The notes under the pieces: generated by a model
Told to the model about the DNA's origin: nothing
Database searches by the model: none
What the model saw: the letters and a program-made list of their open reading frames with translations, nothing else
Shown here: one piece after another, positions 1 to 11,264 of the stretch
Numbering within the stretch: position 1 is the stretch's first letter
How the letters are laid out: each line of letters begins with the position of its first letter
Position numbers and translations under genes: made by a program
NCBI GenBank assembly: GCA_910589415.1
Contig: OU342630.1
Coordinates: forward strand, 26,879,867-26,943,866
From: Malachius bipustulatus
Lineage: Eukaryota > Arthropoda > Insecta > Coleoptera > Melyridae
Length of the DNA stretch: 64,000 nucleotides
Reading direction: 5' to 3'

Positions 1-452
1 TTAACACTCAGATATCATTAAATTTATATCAAATATACGTAAAGGAAAGTTACCTTATTATCCAAATGGCAATTATTAAGGGAATTTTCATAACAATCAC
101 TATCCATATTAATAAATTCACTCATTGAGACCTTACAAGAATCTTTGCAAAACTATCTAAAATTTTAATTAAATTATGACGTTTATCGAATTAAATCGTT
201 TCGTTACCAGGCAACGTCGATTACGATAAAAGACAGTTTGAAAATCCAAGTTTAATAACATAAATCATTTTTCCGACATAATTTTCAGTTATCTAACTAC
301 GTTTTTCGACATTCTGACACTGATATTTCTTCTCGCAGAAAAAAATTGTATATTACACACAAGAAAAAAGTGCGATGTTGGCTCTCGATGTGTTTGTCCC
401 CTCCGCTAGCTAAAATCTATCACTTTTTTCTCTTGTATAATAAATAACTATT
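1..452. repeat. Arm of a palindromic repeat, second copy at 46230..46720
   Basis: The first 450 bases match 46230..46720 nearly base for base, beginning TTAACACTCAGATATCATTA. This copy lacks about 29 bases that the other has after CCCCTCCGCTA (the segment containing CGCGTCGGGGACGAAATC). The window opens inside the element, so its left end is not visible. No coding potential. Confidence 0.8.
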
Positions 453-527
453 TTTTGAAAAAAGAATAATAAAATTTTTTAATTTTATTTCATGTTATTA
501 ATTTTTGGTTTCCTTGATTTATTTTAC

Positions 528-1122
528 ACCGAACGACATACAAAATCAATATGGCGGCCAAAAGAAAAATAAAAGTTGGCTATGAAAACTTTGGGATCTA
601 GTCGGCTTTGAAAATTTTTGTAATGTCAAATGGATCGCTTTTGAGGACTTATGTAAGCCTACAAAAAATAATTCATTACTTCTCAATAATAAAAAAGATA
701 TGGCTAAAATAAGAAATTTTGATTTTTCAGTTTTTTCAGGATATTTCACCAATGACTGAAAATATTCGAAAAAATCTTATTAAGCATCAAATTGTGCAAC
801 TTTTCTCTAATTTAACAGAGCCTGTATCTCTTGCCGTTTCCAAGATCCCCATGTACTGCCGCTTCCACTGGACACACTGTATACTCATGCATTAGGTATT
901 TAATAGAGTCATAACTATTTCGAAACTAAAATATCGAAATTTCTTATTTATTGCTGTTGAAAATGAACTGAATATTTTTGTAGGTTCACACAAGTCGTTA
1001 TTTGGCGTATCCATTTGACATTTCAAAAATTTTCAAAGTCGACTAGATTCAAGAGTTTCCATAGTCTACTTTTGTTTTTCCTATGGCGGATGCGATATCT
1101 ATTGTTTTTCATGTCGTTCGGT
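528..1122. repeat. Foldback (inverted-repeat) element, ends ACCGAACGACAT
   Basis: ACCGAACGACAT at 528..539 is matched by ATGTCGTTCGGT at 1111..1122. The homology continues inward over about 110 bases on each side (GTCGGCTTTGAAAATTTTTG against CAAAAATTTTCAAAGTCGAC). A related arm recurs at about 25915..26035. No transposase is present, so it is a non-autonomous foldback. Confidence 0.65.
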
Positions 1123-1610
1123 CTAATAAAAATTAGGGAAACGAAAACTCTAATCTAGATTTTTTTATTCTAGTTTTTTAGAAAAAAAAATTAAATTCGC
1201 CGAATTAATATAAAAAACCACAAAGCGAACTATCTGTGAAAAAAAATTTCTTACGGAAAAAGAAGAATAAAATTTTGATTTTTTTTTTGCACATCTGCAA
1301 TTATATGAAATTCTGTTTCAGATTCGAAGTAACTATAAAATTGTGCACAATTTAAACGACCCTGTAGCCGGTTCCGATATCTTTGACCCTGTAGTAAGCC
1401 ACGAAATAGTTATACAACCCTGTATAATTATATTAAACAAAAGTCGGTTTTTCTAACAGGCTATACATATTGTGAAGTAGATGACATGGACTATTATTGA
1501 AAAATAAAAACGATTTCTAAGCTGCCAGGCAACATAAGTTAACATAGGGTGGAATTGTAACTTTAACATGAAATTCCCTATGGCAACGATTAAAATAAAT
1601 GCACGGTATA
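1123..1610. other. AT-rich intergenic DNA, no gene seen
   Basis: Homopolymer-rich sequence without a plausible reading frame, RNA gene or clear repeat boundary. Confidence 0.5.
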
Positions 1611-2190
1611 CAGGGTCGTGTTTCATTAAGGTAGGTAAGCGACCGTATCTCGGAAACTAATGGGCCTATAACCTCAAAATAAAAAATTTCCAGACATAAG
1701 TGATCACGAGAAATTCAATGAAAATATTTTAGATGGCCGCACTTCCGGAAATACCGGAAGTTGACACCTACTCCGTTATTTTAACGGGAACACCCTGTAA
1801 AATATTTAATTTTTCAAATGTCTGAAGAAATCGAATACAGGTGGTTTTCATCATTGGAATTTAGATTGAGCGGTTTATGAGTTATAAACAAGTGAAAATC
1901 GAAAATTTTCAACTTCAAAGCAGTGTAGAACTAGAACGACTCAAGATATCTAAAAATGGTTCATGTCTCTATCCTAGCTTTTCATGTTCTATCCCATTAT
2001 GCGGAGTAAATTTTAATACAGGGTGATGAAAATTATCCGTTTTTTCATCACCCTGTATTAAATTTTAAACCACATAGAAGGATACTATGTCAAAAGTTAA
2101 GATAAGGACATGTAAACCGTTTTTAGATATCTTGAGCCGTTCTAGTTCTACACTGCTTTGAAGTTGAAAATTTTCGATTTTCACTTACAA
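1611..2190. repeat. Foldback element family H, left part (truncated)
   Basis: The sequence starts TA-CAGGGTCGTG at 1609..1611. An outer module (GGAAATACCGGAAGTTGACA, 1756..1775) leads into a palindrome centred near 2041, where ACAGGGTGATGAAAATTATC is answered by TTTCATCACCCTGTATT. The right arm is cut at about 2190. Fuller copies lie at 38252..39412 and 62190..63049. Confidence 0.75.
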
Positions 2191-2893
2191 ATACTTACAA
2201 ATTGAGCTAGGTAGCAAAAATTTAAATGAGAGAACAATCTTGCACCTAACAATTTGTTTTCAAGTTTGAAAAAAATATTTACAAGAATAGTATGTACGTA
2301 TACAAAGTAAAATTTTTAACAAAATCAATTAAACATACGCCATTTTTTAAATTCTTACAATAAATATCTGAAACTTTCACACTTCACTATTGAAATGACA
2401 TTAATAGATGTGAGCGATATAAAAAAATCTTCAAGTTTTAGTTTGAAAAATACAGAGCACAAAATTATTTCAAACTTACAAAAGTGACAAATTTGATTTT
2501 GTTGGTCATTTACAAAGACCGATAATTTTTGTTAAAAAATGTGATGGTGAAACTTTACAGGTACAGTTTGTTAAGCTTGAAACTTTTACTTTAAAATGAT
2601 CTGTTTAGTTTTATTGAAAAAGTTGAATAGATATATTTTTCTATTTTTTAAACAAAAATCAAATTTCTTTTAGTCCGAATTACGTGAAATTCATTGCTAA
2701 ATAAACTTAGATAGCTTTAACAAAAACAACAAAAAAAATTGCTTTGTCTAACTCATATATTTTTATAATAGGACCTCAAAACAGTACATTCAGTGAAAAA
2801 TATATACGAGTATTTTTTTGATTTTATTTTAAGTGTAATTTGCATAAAAGTATCGTTTTTCAGTAAATCTATGGAAAATGTATTTTTGAAATA
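2191..2893. other. AT-rich intergenic DNA, no gene seen
   Basis: About 80% A+T with long A and T runs. Short open frames here are of chance length. Nothing else is recognisable. Confidence 0.5.
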
Positions 2894-3770
2894 CAGGGTG
2901 TCCCAGCTCATTCGAAGCGGTCTCTGTAGGCCAAACGATGGATTTTTTCAAAAAAAAAATTGCAAATTCAAGTACAGGATCACAATGGCCATAATTTAAA
3001 ATTATTTTGGAGTATACAGAGTGTCCCATATGACAGTGGCATATCAAAGTTATGTTTTTTTAAATGGAATGCTCCTATATTATTGCATTTTTAGATTGTC
3101 TGAGAAGAGAAAATAAGATTAAATTTTACAGTTGGTGTTTAAATTCAGAAGTTTTTGAGTTATAAACAAGTGAAAATCGTCATTTTTCAAGTTCAAAGCC
3201 CTGTACAACAAAAACGGCTGAAGATAGAGAAAAACGGCTTACATGTCCCTATTTTAACTTTTCATGTACTATCCTACGATGTAGATGAAATGTTTATACA
3301 GGGTGATAAAAAATTTGAAAAATTCTGAGATTTCTCCACGCGTCGCCAAATAAAAAAATCAAAGAAAGCACAAATGTTTCTATACCACAGGATAGTACAT
3401 AAAAAGTTAAAATAGGGACATGTAAGCCGTTTTTCTCTATCTTGAACCGTTTTCATTGTACAGGGACTTGAACTTGAAAAATGACGATTTTCACTTGTTT
3501 ATAACTCAAAAACTTCTGAATTTAAACATCAATTGGAAAAGCCAATCCTATTTTCTCTTCTCAGACAATCTAAAAATGCAATAACATAGGAGCATTCTAT
3601 TTAAAAAAACATAACTTTGATATGCCACTGTCATATGGGACACTCTGTATACTCCAGAATAATTTTAAATTATGGCCATTGTGATCCTGTACTTGAATTT
3701 GCTAATTTTTTTTGAAAAAAATCAATCGTTTGGCCTACAGAGACCGCTTCGAATAAGCTGGGACACCCTG
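2894..3770. mobile_element. Foldback element family A, copy 1 (TA target site)
   Basis: CAGGGTGTCCCAGCTCATTC at 2894 is mirrored by GAATAAGCTGGGACACCCTG ending at 3770, with TA on both sides (2892..2893 and 3771..3772). The arms are about 400 bases and very similar; the loop near 3300..3395 is asymmetric. CAGGG ends and a TA duplication fit a Tc1/mariner-type non-autonomous foldback. No transposase is encoded. Copy 2 is at 34512..35406. Confidence 0.8.
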
Positions 3771-4689
3771 TATATTCTCAAGCTAAAATTTAGCTATGAT
3801 GTAGCTTATAATCATGAATTAGAAAAAATTTGTTTGAAAGTTAGAGAGAGATACCTAGAGCATATGAGCATATTGAGCAGGGGCTCGGGATTTATAGCTT
3901 TTATATCGAGATACCTATTGATTTTTTTTTTGTTCTATTATTATTATTATTATAGCCGTTTTTAATAAATCAGTTTTTTGATCCGGCCATATTTGATCAG
4001 TCATTCTGAAATTCTATTTTTATAACATTTTATTTTTGATCAGCTATCTCACAAACACTTTAATATAATTTTTAGTTAAAATGCTTTTGAATTATTTTTT
4101 ATATGCATAATGCTTTCTATTAGATATCAAAGTGATTTCAAAAGTTTTTCAAAGGCCCGTTCTTTTGCTAATTATTCTGAAACGATGTATGTTTTTTTAC
4201 TTAAGCCTTTACTCTACTGAAAAAAAAAATTGATCGGTTCGGCACTACTAAAAACATTCAGTTCATAAAATATTTATCCATTGACAAATCCGTATGACTT
4301 TACTCATCTCCATCTCGAATCATTTAAGGTCGTGTATTCGAAACAAGATAGGTAGGTACATAACATACACAGCTATACTTTAAATTATTCATATAAAGTG
4401 GTATACATTCGCCTATGTGACTTCCGGATATTTGGCAACACTTCTGGACGCCACTACGTATCTGTCATCAAACTAAGCTATAAAATTGTCTGGAAGCCAG
4501 TTCGTATTTTGCGTGAACAGCTTATATACGAATTTTTTTTTTTGAAAAATCGTTACCCCTCTTTTGATATTATTGTTATTCAGCTTCCCCTCATTCCATA
4601 TATGCAAAATTTTTTGTTTATATATCATCGGTTACTACGGAAGTCAGGTCGCCCTCTCAACATAACGGAAGTCACAGCTTAACACGTAT
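3771..4689. other. Intergenic AT-rich DNA, no gene seen
   Basis: Two chance open frames only (3672..3965 overlaps the foldback arm; 4398..4682 has no recognisable motif). Nothing here supports a gene. Confidence 0.45.
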
Positions 4690-4856
4690 CAATATATATA
4701 TATATATATATATCATGGGCAGGTGAATTTTGGAAAACCACTTTTTCGTGATCTGGGGGTCATGATCGGTGGACATTTGATGAGTTTGGGTGATTTTCGA
4801 AAAGTGATGTCGTCCTCAATAGTGTATTTTTTGTTAAAAAAATACACTAATACGAA
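4690..4856 (+). mobile_element. Microsatellite-linked short element (mini-me/Helentron-like), copy 1
   Basis: A (TA)n tract at about 4691..4713 is followed by the conserved GGGCAGGTGAATTTTGGAAA block and ends in a short hairpin, AGTGTATTTTTTGTTAAAAA then AATACACTAATA. The same microsatellite, block and hairpin order recurs at 9786..9950 and, inverted, at 13195..13360. The architecture resembles mini-me or DINE/Helentron-type short elements; this is inferred from layout only. Confidence 0.6.
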
Positions 4857-5389
4857 TGCTGGCTCGAGAGTTTGAATGATATGATACGACCGGCCGGATT
4901 TAAGGGAACACCGGCAGCAGCACCGCTGTGGTGGGTCCTTCTTGCATGCAGGCAAGGAAGATGAAGGAAGTGAGGAGTCAATTATTTATTAGTAATGAAT
5001 AGGACTTTCGATGCGAGGCATCTTGTCCAGTTTACTCCGGAACTGGACTAGTAATTTCCTGTATTTTAATAATAATTATAATCGTTATGATGGACCGGAC
5101 TGGTAATTTCCTGTATTTTAATAATGATTATAATCGTCTTCCTAGTCAACGCGAAGTATTAAAAACCTTCTTGCGCATCAATCGCAGAAATAGTGTATTT
5201 TTATGCGATTCAATTATGAATATTTTCACCGTTTTTTAAATTATTGGCTTTCTGAAATTTTCCATAGTCATGTCATGTTAGCGTAGTGCTTTAATGTGAA
5301 AAATTTTCTGTGATAATTTCATTTCATTTCGTTTGAACACGTGCCTTAGAATGGATTTTTAAATTTAAAAATCAAAAAAATTGGCAAAA
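4857..5389. repeat. Intergenic region with a short direct repeat
   Basis: GGTAATTTCCTGTATTTTAA occurs twice with a period of about 53 bases (5050 and 5103), each followed by ATAATCGT. The remainder is AT-rich. The stretch at 5150..5230 (TTCTTGCGCATCAATCGCAG) is related, inverted, to 23400..23455 plus 24436..24470. No gene. Confidence 0.5.
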
Positions 5390-6830
5390 TTTAACAATTT
5401 TGTCCCTTTTCCTATGCCCGCCACTGGCTAACTTTACTTGAAAAATACTATTTTTTACACTACCTTTAATAAATTCGGAAAAAACTGAAAGGAGAGTTTT
5501 GAAAACCGAAAGTTTGAAATTTTAGAGGAATAAACATCATTTAAAAATATTCGAATATCTCCGCCATTTTTATATTTGCTTCTTGAAATTTTTGAAGGTT
5601 AAATGCTATTAGTATAGTTGTCTACTATCAAAATTTCCGTTCTATTCCTTCAAAAATAAGCTCATGAATGTTTATAGAAATGTAGACATTTTTACCCTTT
5701 TCCTACCCACGCCTCTGGCTTATTAATAGAAATGATGCAAATTGTATTGCATTAGCTCAAATTTCAAATAAGTTTATTCCAATCTTGTTAATTTTGTTTA
5801 AAAGTTTTTGATCTTGCCTATTTAGGGGTTCAAAATCTAGCCATTTTCCAAAAATTGAAAAGGCCGCCATTTTGGAATGTCTTTACCTATTTTACTCAAA
5901 TACAGTACCAGACGACTACTTGAGGGTATCTTACTACTAAAAAAATTTCAGCGCTCTAGATTGAAAACTTCGACCAGAAACCGTGCCTCACGGACGGTTT
6001 TTTTTCTGAAATTCGGAGGGACATCCTGTAGAAGTAACACAACTCTAGGAAAATGTTTTTTACGAAAATCAAACGTCAGCCCTAAGGTTTATAAGAGTAA
6101 AAAATTTCGTTCATTAATTTTGAAAGAAGAAGCTACAGGAGCGTTTTTAAAAATTTAGAGAAATTAATTTAAAAAAAACATCACGTAAAAAAAAATCGAA
6201 TATCTCCGCCATTTTTCTTATTTACTTTTTGAAATTCTCAAGGGTTGAAGTCTATTAGTATAGTTGTCTACTGTAAAAATTTCAGTTTAATTACTTCAAA
6301 AATGTGCTCATAAATAATTGTTGGAGAAATTTAGCCATTTTTACCCTTTTCCTACCCACGCCACTGGCTTATTAATAAAAAAAATGCAAATTTTGTTGCA
6401 TGAAATTAAATTTCAAGTCATTTACTTCCAATATTGTGAATTTGATATAAAACTCTTTTTCTATCTAGCTTATACAGGGGTTCAAAAAATAGTCCTTTTT
6501 CAAAAAATTAAAATGACCGCCATTTTGAAACGGCTCAGTCGATTTTGCTCAAGTGCAATACCAGACCACTCCTTGTAGATATCTTACTTCCACAAAAATT
6601 TCAGTCTCCTAGATTGAAAACTGCGACCTGAAATGAGGTGACAAAAACCGGATTTTCCGAATTTTGAAGGGACACCCTGTAGAAGTGACGCGACTTTTGG
6701 AAATTTTTTTAATGAAAATCAAAATTGTTCCTAATATTTAATAAGAGTGCAAAATTTCGTTCACTAATCTTGAAAGATAAAGCTACAGGAGCGTTTTTAA
6801 AATCAAAATTTCGTGATTTTGGAGAAATAA
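5390..6830 (+). repeat. Two tandem copies of a ~650-bp AT-rich repeat
   Basis: AATATCTCCGCCATTTTT, ATTAGTATAGTTGTCTACT and CCCTTTTCCTACCCACGCC recur in the same order about 650 bases apart (5552/6199, 5610/6257, 5697/6347). A related copy in the other orientation lies at about 22700..23453, so this is a dispersed repeat. Short frames in it (5877..6158, 6318..6578) are not conserved between the two copies and are not called as genes. Confidence 0.65.
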
Positions 6831-6958
<128 letters not shown>

Positions 6959-6990
6959 ATAATAGAAGTAATTGCCAAATAAATATATTA

Positions 6991-8354
6991 ATGGAAAATT
7001 GTTAAGGGCTATAGGCAAAAGTCTTTTCTTAAAGTGTGGTCTTTATTATAATATCAACGTTTCGACCGAACAATTTGGGTCATCTTCGGGATTCTAAAAT
7101 GACAAAAAGGAAACAGTTAACGATATAGCAGCTACTTACTAAAGATTACTTACAATAATTTGACCAATTTAATAGGTCTGGAAACATTTGGTAATTAGAA
7201 GAATTAAAAAATTTGTAATTTCTCGTCAACTATTTTCTTTGACAGATGTTTTGTCATTGAAAATTTATAATAATTATTACATAATAGTAGGTATTAAGAC
7301 TAGGAACAATTGAAATAATATAAATATAATAATTACAGAATTTTTGATTGATATTATTGTTTAAAAAAATTGTAATTGTAAATAAAAGTAAAAATTAGCT
7401 AGGTAGTTAATTTTTGTTCATTGTTTTTTGAGAATTTTTGTTATGTATGTCTGTTAATTTTGTTGTCATATAATAATATGGAGTTGTAAATAATGTTAAG
7501 GTCGTTTATCTCTGATTTGGTGTTAATGGAATTACTATCTTCATTTATATAACACATCTCAAGAAAAATTCTTTTTTGAAAATGTTTTTCTTCTGTGAGT
7601 ACAGAAATGTCTTCAAAGTTGGCCTCGTGATTGTTTTCTCTTTGGTGTTTGGCTAAAGCACAACGTTGTGGTCTTAATTTTGTATCACTCTTGTGTAATG
7701 ATATTCGTTGTTTTAAATAGGTGGAACATTGTCCGATGTAAGTACCATTGCAATTTTTACAAGGTATTTTGTAGACGATATCTGATCTTAAAAGGGACGG
7801 TAATTTATATTTCAGTTGTGTAAAAAGAGACCTATTAGTAATTATGTTTTTTTTGGCAATTTTTATATTTAATTCTTTGAAAACGTTCGAAATCTTTGGA
7901 GTGAGATCTGCTATATAAGGTAAAGACATGTGTTTTGGTAAATTAGGTTGTTCTAATGTATCTAATTGATGAGAATTATTCGGATTTATTCCAATAATCT
8001 CTTCTTGATTTTGTCTTGTTTCGAAACCTCTGTTTTGGTTATTAATGCTGTTATAAAGAATCCTATTAAGAAAAGTATTGGAATATCCGTTAAGTAATAA
8101 TAATTTTTTAAGTCTCCCAATGGCTGTGTTGTATAAAGAAGTATGTGTGATTTTTCTTATTCTATCTTTCATTTGAACTATGACATTAATTTTCATGTGA
8201 AGATGATGATAAGATGAATTATGTATATATTTTCCTGAATGTGAAGGTTTTTGGTACCAATCTAAGATGATCTTATTATTAATGTCTCTGATTAATTTAG
8301 TGTCAAGAAAAGGTATAGATCTTTCATTTTCTTCTTCAACAGTAAACTTTAACA
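6991..8354 (-). mobile_element. Penelope-like element, minus-strand arm of a palindrome (5'-truncated)
   Basis: This arm is an almost exact reverse complement of 8424..9785. The outer end is GGAAAATTGTTAAGGGCTAT, and the inner end stops inside the reverse transcriptase. It carries the C-terminal reverse transcriptase part, the GIY-YIG endonuclease and a 430-bp 3' region. Truncated copies in inverted or tandem pairs are typical of Penelope-like elements. Confidence 0.85.
7441..8354 (-). pseudogene. Penelope-like RT C-terminus plus GIY-YIG endonuclease (minus copy)
   Basis: About 303 codons are open to a stop at 7441..7443. The N-terminal part has the RT thumb-side motif SIPFLDTKLIRD. The C-terminal part starts at VYKIPCKNCNGTYIGQC, which is the GIY-YIG nuclease signature with the CxxC pair usual in animal Penelope-like elements. 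An H-rich helix (KHQRENNHEANFED) and a glutamate-containing stretch follow, as in this nuclease. The catalytic RT palm motifs are missing because the copy is 5'-truncated at 8354, so it cannot make a full enzyme. The Met shown by a simple ORF scan lies in the palindrome loop and is not a true start. In the intact element the enzyme would copy RNA into DNA at a nicked chromosomal site in the nucleus. Confidence 0.85.
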
Positions 8355-8355
8355 T

Positions 8356-9335
8356 TATAACATCCATCCCTCATAATAAAATCAATGAAATTTTGAATGT
8401 ATTCAACGATTATGATGATCATTTAAAGTTTACTGTTGAAGAAGAAAATGAAAGATCTATACCTTTTCTTGACACTAAATTAATCAGAGACATTAATAAT
8501 AAGATCATCTTAGATTGGTACCAAAAACCTTCACATTCAGGAAAATATATACATAATTCATCTTATCATCATCTTCACATGAAAATTAATGTCATAGTTC
8601 AAATGAAAGATAGAATAAGAAAAATCACACATACTTCTTTATACAACACAGCCATTGGGAGACTTAAAAAATTATTATTACTTAACGGATATTCCAATAC
8701 TTTTCTTAATAGGATTCTTTATAACAGCATTAATAACCAAAACAGAGGTTTCGAAACAAGACAAAATCAAGAAGAGATTATTGGAATAAATCCGAATAAT
8801 TCTCATCAATTAGATACATTAGAACAACCTAATTTACCAAAACACATGTCTTTACCTTATATAGCAGATCTCACTCCAAAGATTTCGAACGTTTTCAAAG
8901 AATTAAATATAAAAATTGCCAAAAAAAAACATAATTACTAATAGGTCTCTTTTTACACAACTGAAATATAAATTACCGTCCCTTTTAAGATCAGATATCG
9001 TCTACAAAATACCTTGTAAAAATTGCAATGGTACTTACATCGGACAATGTTCCACCTATTTAAAACAACGAATATCATTACACAAGAGTGATACAAAATT
9101 AAGACCACAACGTTGTGCTTTAGCCAAACACCAAAGAGAAAACAATCACGAGGCCAACTTTGAAGACATTTCTGTACTCACAGAAGAAAAACATTTTCAA
9201 AAAAGAATTTTTCTTGAGATGTGTTATATAAATGAAGATAGTAATTCCATTAACACCAAATCAGAGATAAACGACCTTAACATTATTTACAACTCCATAT
9301 TATTATATGACAACAAAATTAACAGACATACATAA
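8356..9335 (+). pseudogene. Penelope-like RT C-terminus plus GIY-YIG endonuclease (plus copy, frameshifted)
   Basis: This is the mirror copy of the minus-strand reading frame. It carries about 23 extra N-terminal codons (IPHNKINEILNVFNDYDDHL) from the asymmetric loop. The frame breaks in an A run: nine A at 8921..8929 against eight in the other arm, so the RT part ends at 8941 and the GIY-YIG part continues in another frame (ending 9335). Apart from this single indel the two translations agree wherever I compared them. It lacks the RT palm and is dead. The indel could also be a sequencing or assembly error in a homopolymer. Confidence 0.85.
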
Positions 9336-9785
9336 CAAAAATTCTCAAAAAACAATGAACAAAAATTAACTACCTAGCTAATTTTTACTTTTATTTACAA
9401 TTACAATTTTTTAAACAATAATATCAATCAAAAATTCTGTAATTATTATATTTATATTATTTCAATTGTTCCTAGTCTTAATACCTACTATTATGTAATA
9501 ATTATTATAAATTTTCAATGACAAAACATCTGTCAAAGAAAATAGTTGACGAGAAATTACAAATTTTTTAATTCTTCTAATTACCAAATGTTTCCAGACC
9601 TATTAAATTGGTCAAATTATTGTAAGTAATCTTTAGTAAGTAGCTGCTATATCGTTAACTGTTTCCTTTTTGTCATTTTAGAATCCCGAAGATGACCCAA
9701 ATTGTTCGGTCGAAACGTTGATATTATAATAAAGACCACACTTTAAGAAAAGACTTTTGCCTATAGCCCTTAACAATTTTCCATT
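8424..9785 (+). mobile_element. Penelope-like element, plus-strand arm of a palindrome
   Basis: Reverse-complement twin of 6991..8354, joined head to head through a 70-bp asymmetric loop (8355..8423) that belongs to the plus copy. The 3' region (9336..9785) ends CCTATAGCCCTTAACAATTT next to a (TA)n tract. It contains the hairpin GAAGATGACCC...GGTCGAAACG at about 9688..9718. Confidence 0.85.
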
Positions 9786-9950
9786 TATATATATATATAT
9801 ATCGTGGGCAGGTGAATTTTGGAAAACCACTTTTTCGTGATCTGGGGGTCATGATCGGTGGACATTTGATGAGTTTGGGTGATTTTCGCAAAGTGATGTC
9901 GTCCTCAATAGTGTATTTTTTTGTTAAAAAATACACTAATATAACCCCAG
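9786..9950 (+). mobile_element. Microsatellite-linked short element, copy 2
   Basis: (TA)n at 9786..9803, then CGTGGGCAGGTGAATTTTGG and the conserved block, ending in the AGTGTATTTTTTTGTTAAAA / AATACACTAATA hairpin. It abuts the end of the Penelope-like palindrome. Bases 9946..9977 are a fragment of the 163-bp MITE seen at 38515..39013 (ATTGATGAATACGGGCC). Confidence 0.65.
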
Positions 9951-9977
9951 TGGTTATATTTATTGATGAATACGGGC

Positions 9978-10715
9978 CTATGTTAGTTATGTGCAATGTT
10001 TTTAATACGATCTCAAATAGCTGTGATATACACTTTTCTACTTTGAAAGTCATTAAGAACGAAATAAGTCTGAACTGCAACACTGATTAGTTTGTAAGCG
10101 TGTGCTACTATATTATTTTTTTGTACGATTTTTTTTTGTATCATTTATGTGTCTTAAAATATTTCGTTTATTGATTTATACTGTTGGGCGATAAACTTTT
10201 ATTATTATTTTAATTACTATTATTGTTATTATTATTGTTATTATTATTTACTTAGAATTTTTTGATATTTTATGGTGTTGGATTGTACCGACATTTTTTT
10301 ACATTTTTTTTACATTTCCTATTTACATTGCCTATATTGTTTTCGTGCTGATGTTATATGTATGTGTTCTACTGATGTGAATAAGGGTGTTTATTATTAT
10401 TATTATTATTATTTATTATTTATTTAAACAAAGCGTTTTTGAATAACGTGGGTACTCAATCCAAGTTGAATTTTTTCTTTGGTGGGTTCAATATTCGTTT
10501 TAATTTTAATTTTAATTTTATTTATAATTTTGACTAGTCTGTGAACTTTGTATCTGTTAATAAAGGATGTTGTAAATACAATAAACTAATAAAATTTGTT
10601 CGTAAATATACGAAGTTTATTTAAGATAAGATGTTGAAAATTAATCAAATTACCGGTTTCCTGTTAATTAGTCGACTTCAGATTTTTTTAGTTATTATTA
10701 ATAAAATTTATTATA
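9978..10715. other. AT-rich spacer with (TTA)n-type microsatellites
   Basis: Short TTA/TTATTG repeats at about 10199..10255 and 10388..10420 and TTTTAA repeats near 10500. At 10637..10690 the minus strand has a CTGAAGTCGAC...GGAAACCGGT hairpin, like those found near other retroelement ends. No gene. Confidence 0.5.
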
Positions 10716-11241
10716 CAGGGTGTTAAGAAAATGACGGATAAACTCTTCAGTACATTGTAGGGGACACTCACTAAAGTACGGGAAAAATAATTTAAAAAAA
10801 TCCAGAGCTACATTTTGAAAGATATAAACAAAATATTGAACAATAAATTTGGCAACGTTTAACACGATAACAGTTGGTATTTGGTAATTTCGTCTAATAT
10901 CTAACAACGTAGGTAGTCAAGGTATCAAAACCGTTGTTGCCAAATGCTTTTTTTTCAGCATCTTAGAAAAGAAAAAAAATTCTTATTAAATTTTCCAAGC
11001 CAGATTTTTTTAATTGATAACGATTAAAGTACCCTTTTTATATCTGTAAAATCATTTAGTTTTTGCAAATACCGAAAAACAATAATAGTAAAATGTTTAC
11101 TTTGGCATTTTTTATCTCACCAAATTGAGAAGAAATTTTTTAAATTTTTCTCCAGAATTTTTTAAATTATTTTTCCCGGACCCTACTGAGTGTCCCCTAC
11201 AACGTACTGAAGAGTTTATCCGTCTTTTTCTTAACACCCTG
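10716..11241. mobile_element. Foldback element family B, copy 1
   Basis: CAGGGTGTTAAGAAAATGAC at 10716 and its inverse ending at 11241, both flanked by TA (10714..10715, 11242..11243). The arms run GGATAAACTCTTCAGTACA to the GGGGACACTC block and then on through most of the element. Copy 2 is at 33556..34078. No transposase. Confidence 0.8.
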
Positions 11242-11264
11242 TATAACAAAATTTATTATATCAC

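Noticed and set aside
8267..8355. N-terminal extension of the plus-strand Penelope-like frame
   Set aside because: It reads the complement of the opposite palindrome arm and is not part of the element's protein.
9688..9718. Penelope-like tail hairpin as an active hammerhead
   Set aside because: C3 and U4 of the CUGANGA core are absent and stem II would consume core bases. Kept only as a hammerhead-like motif.
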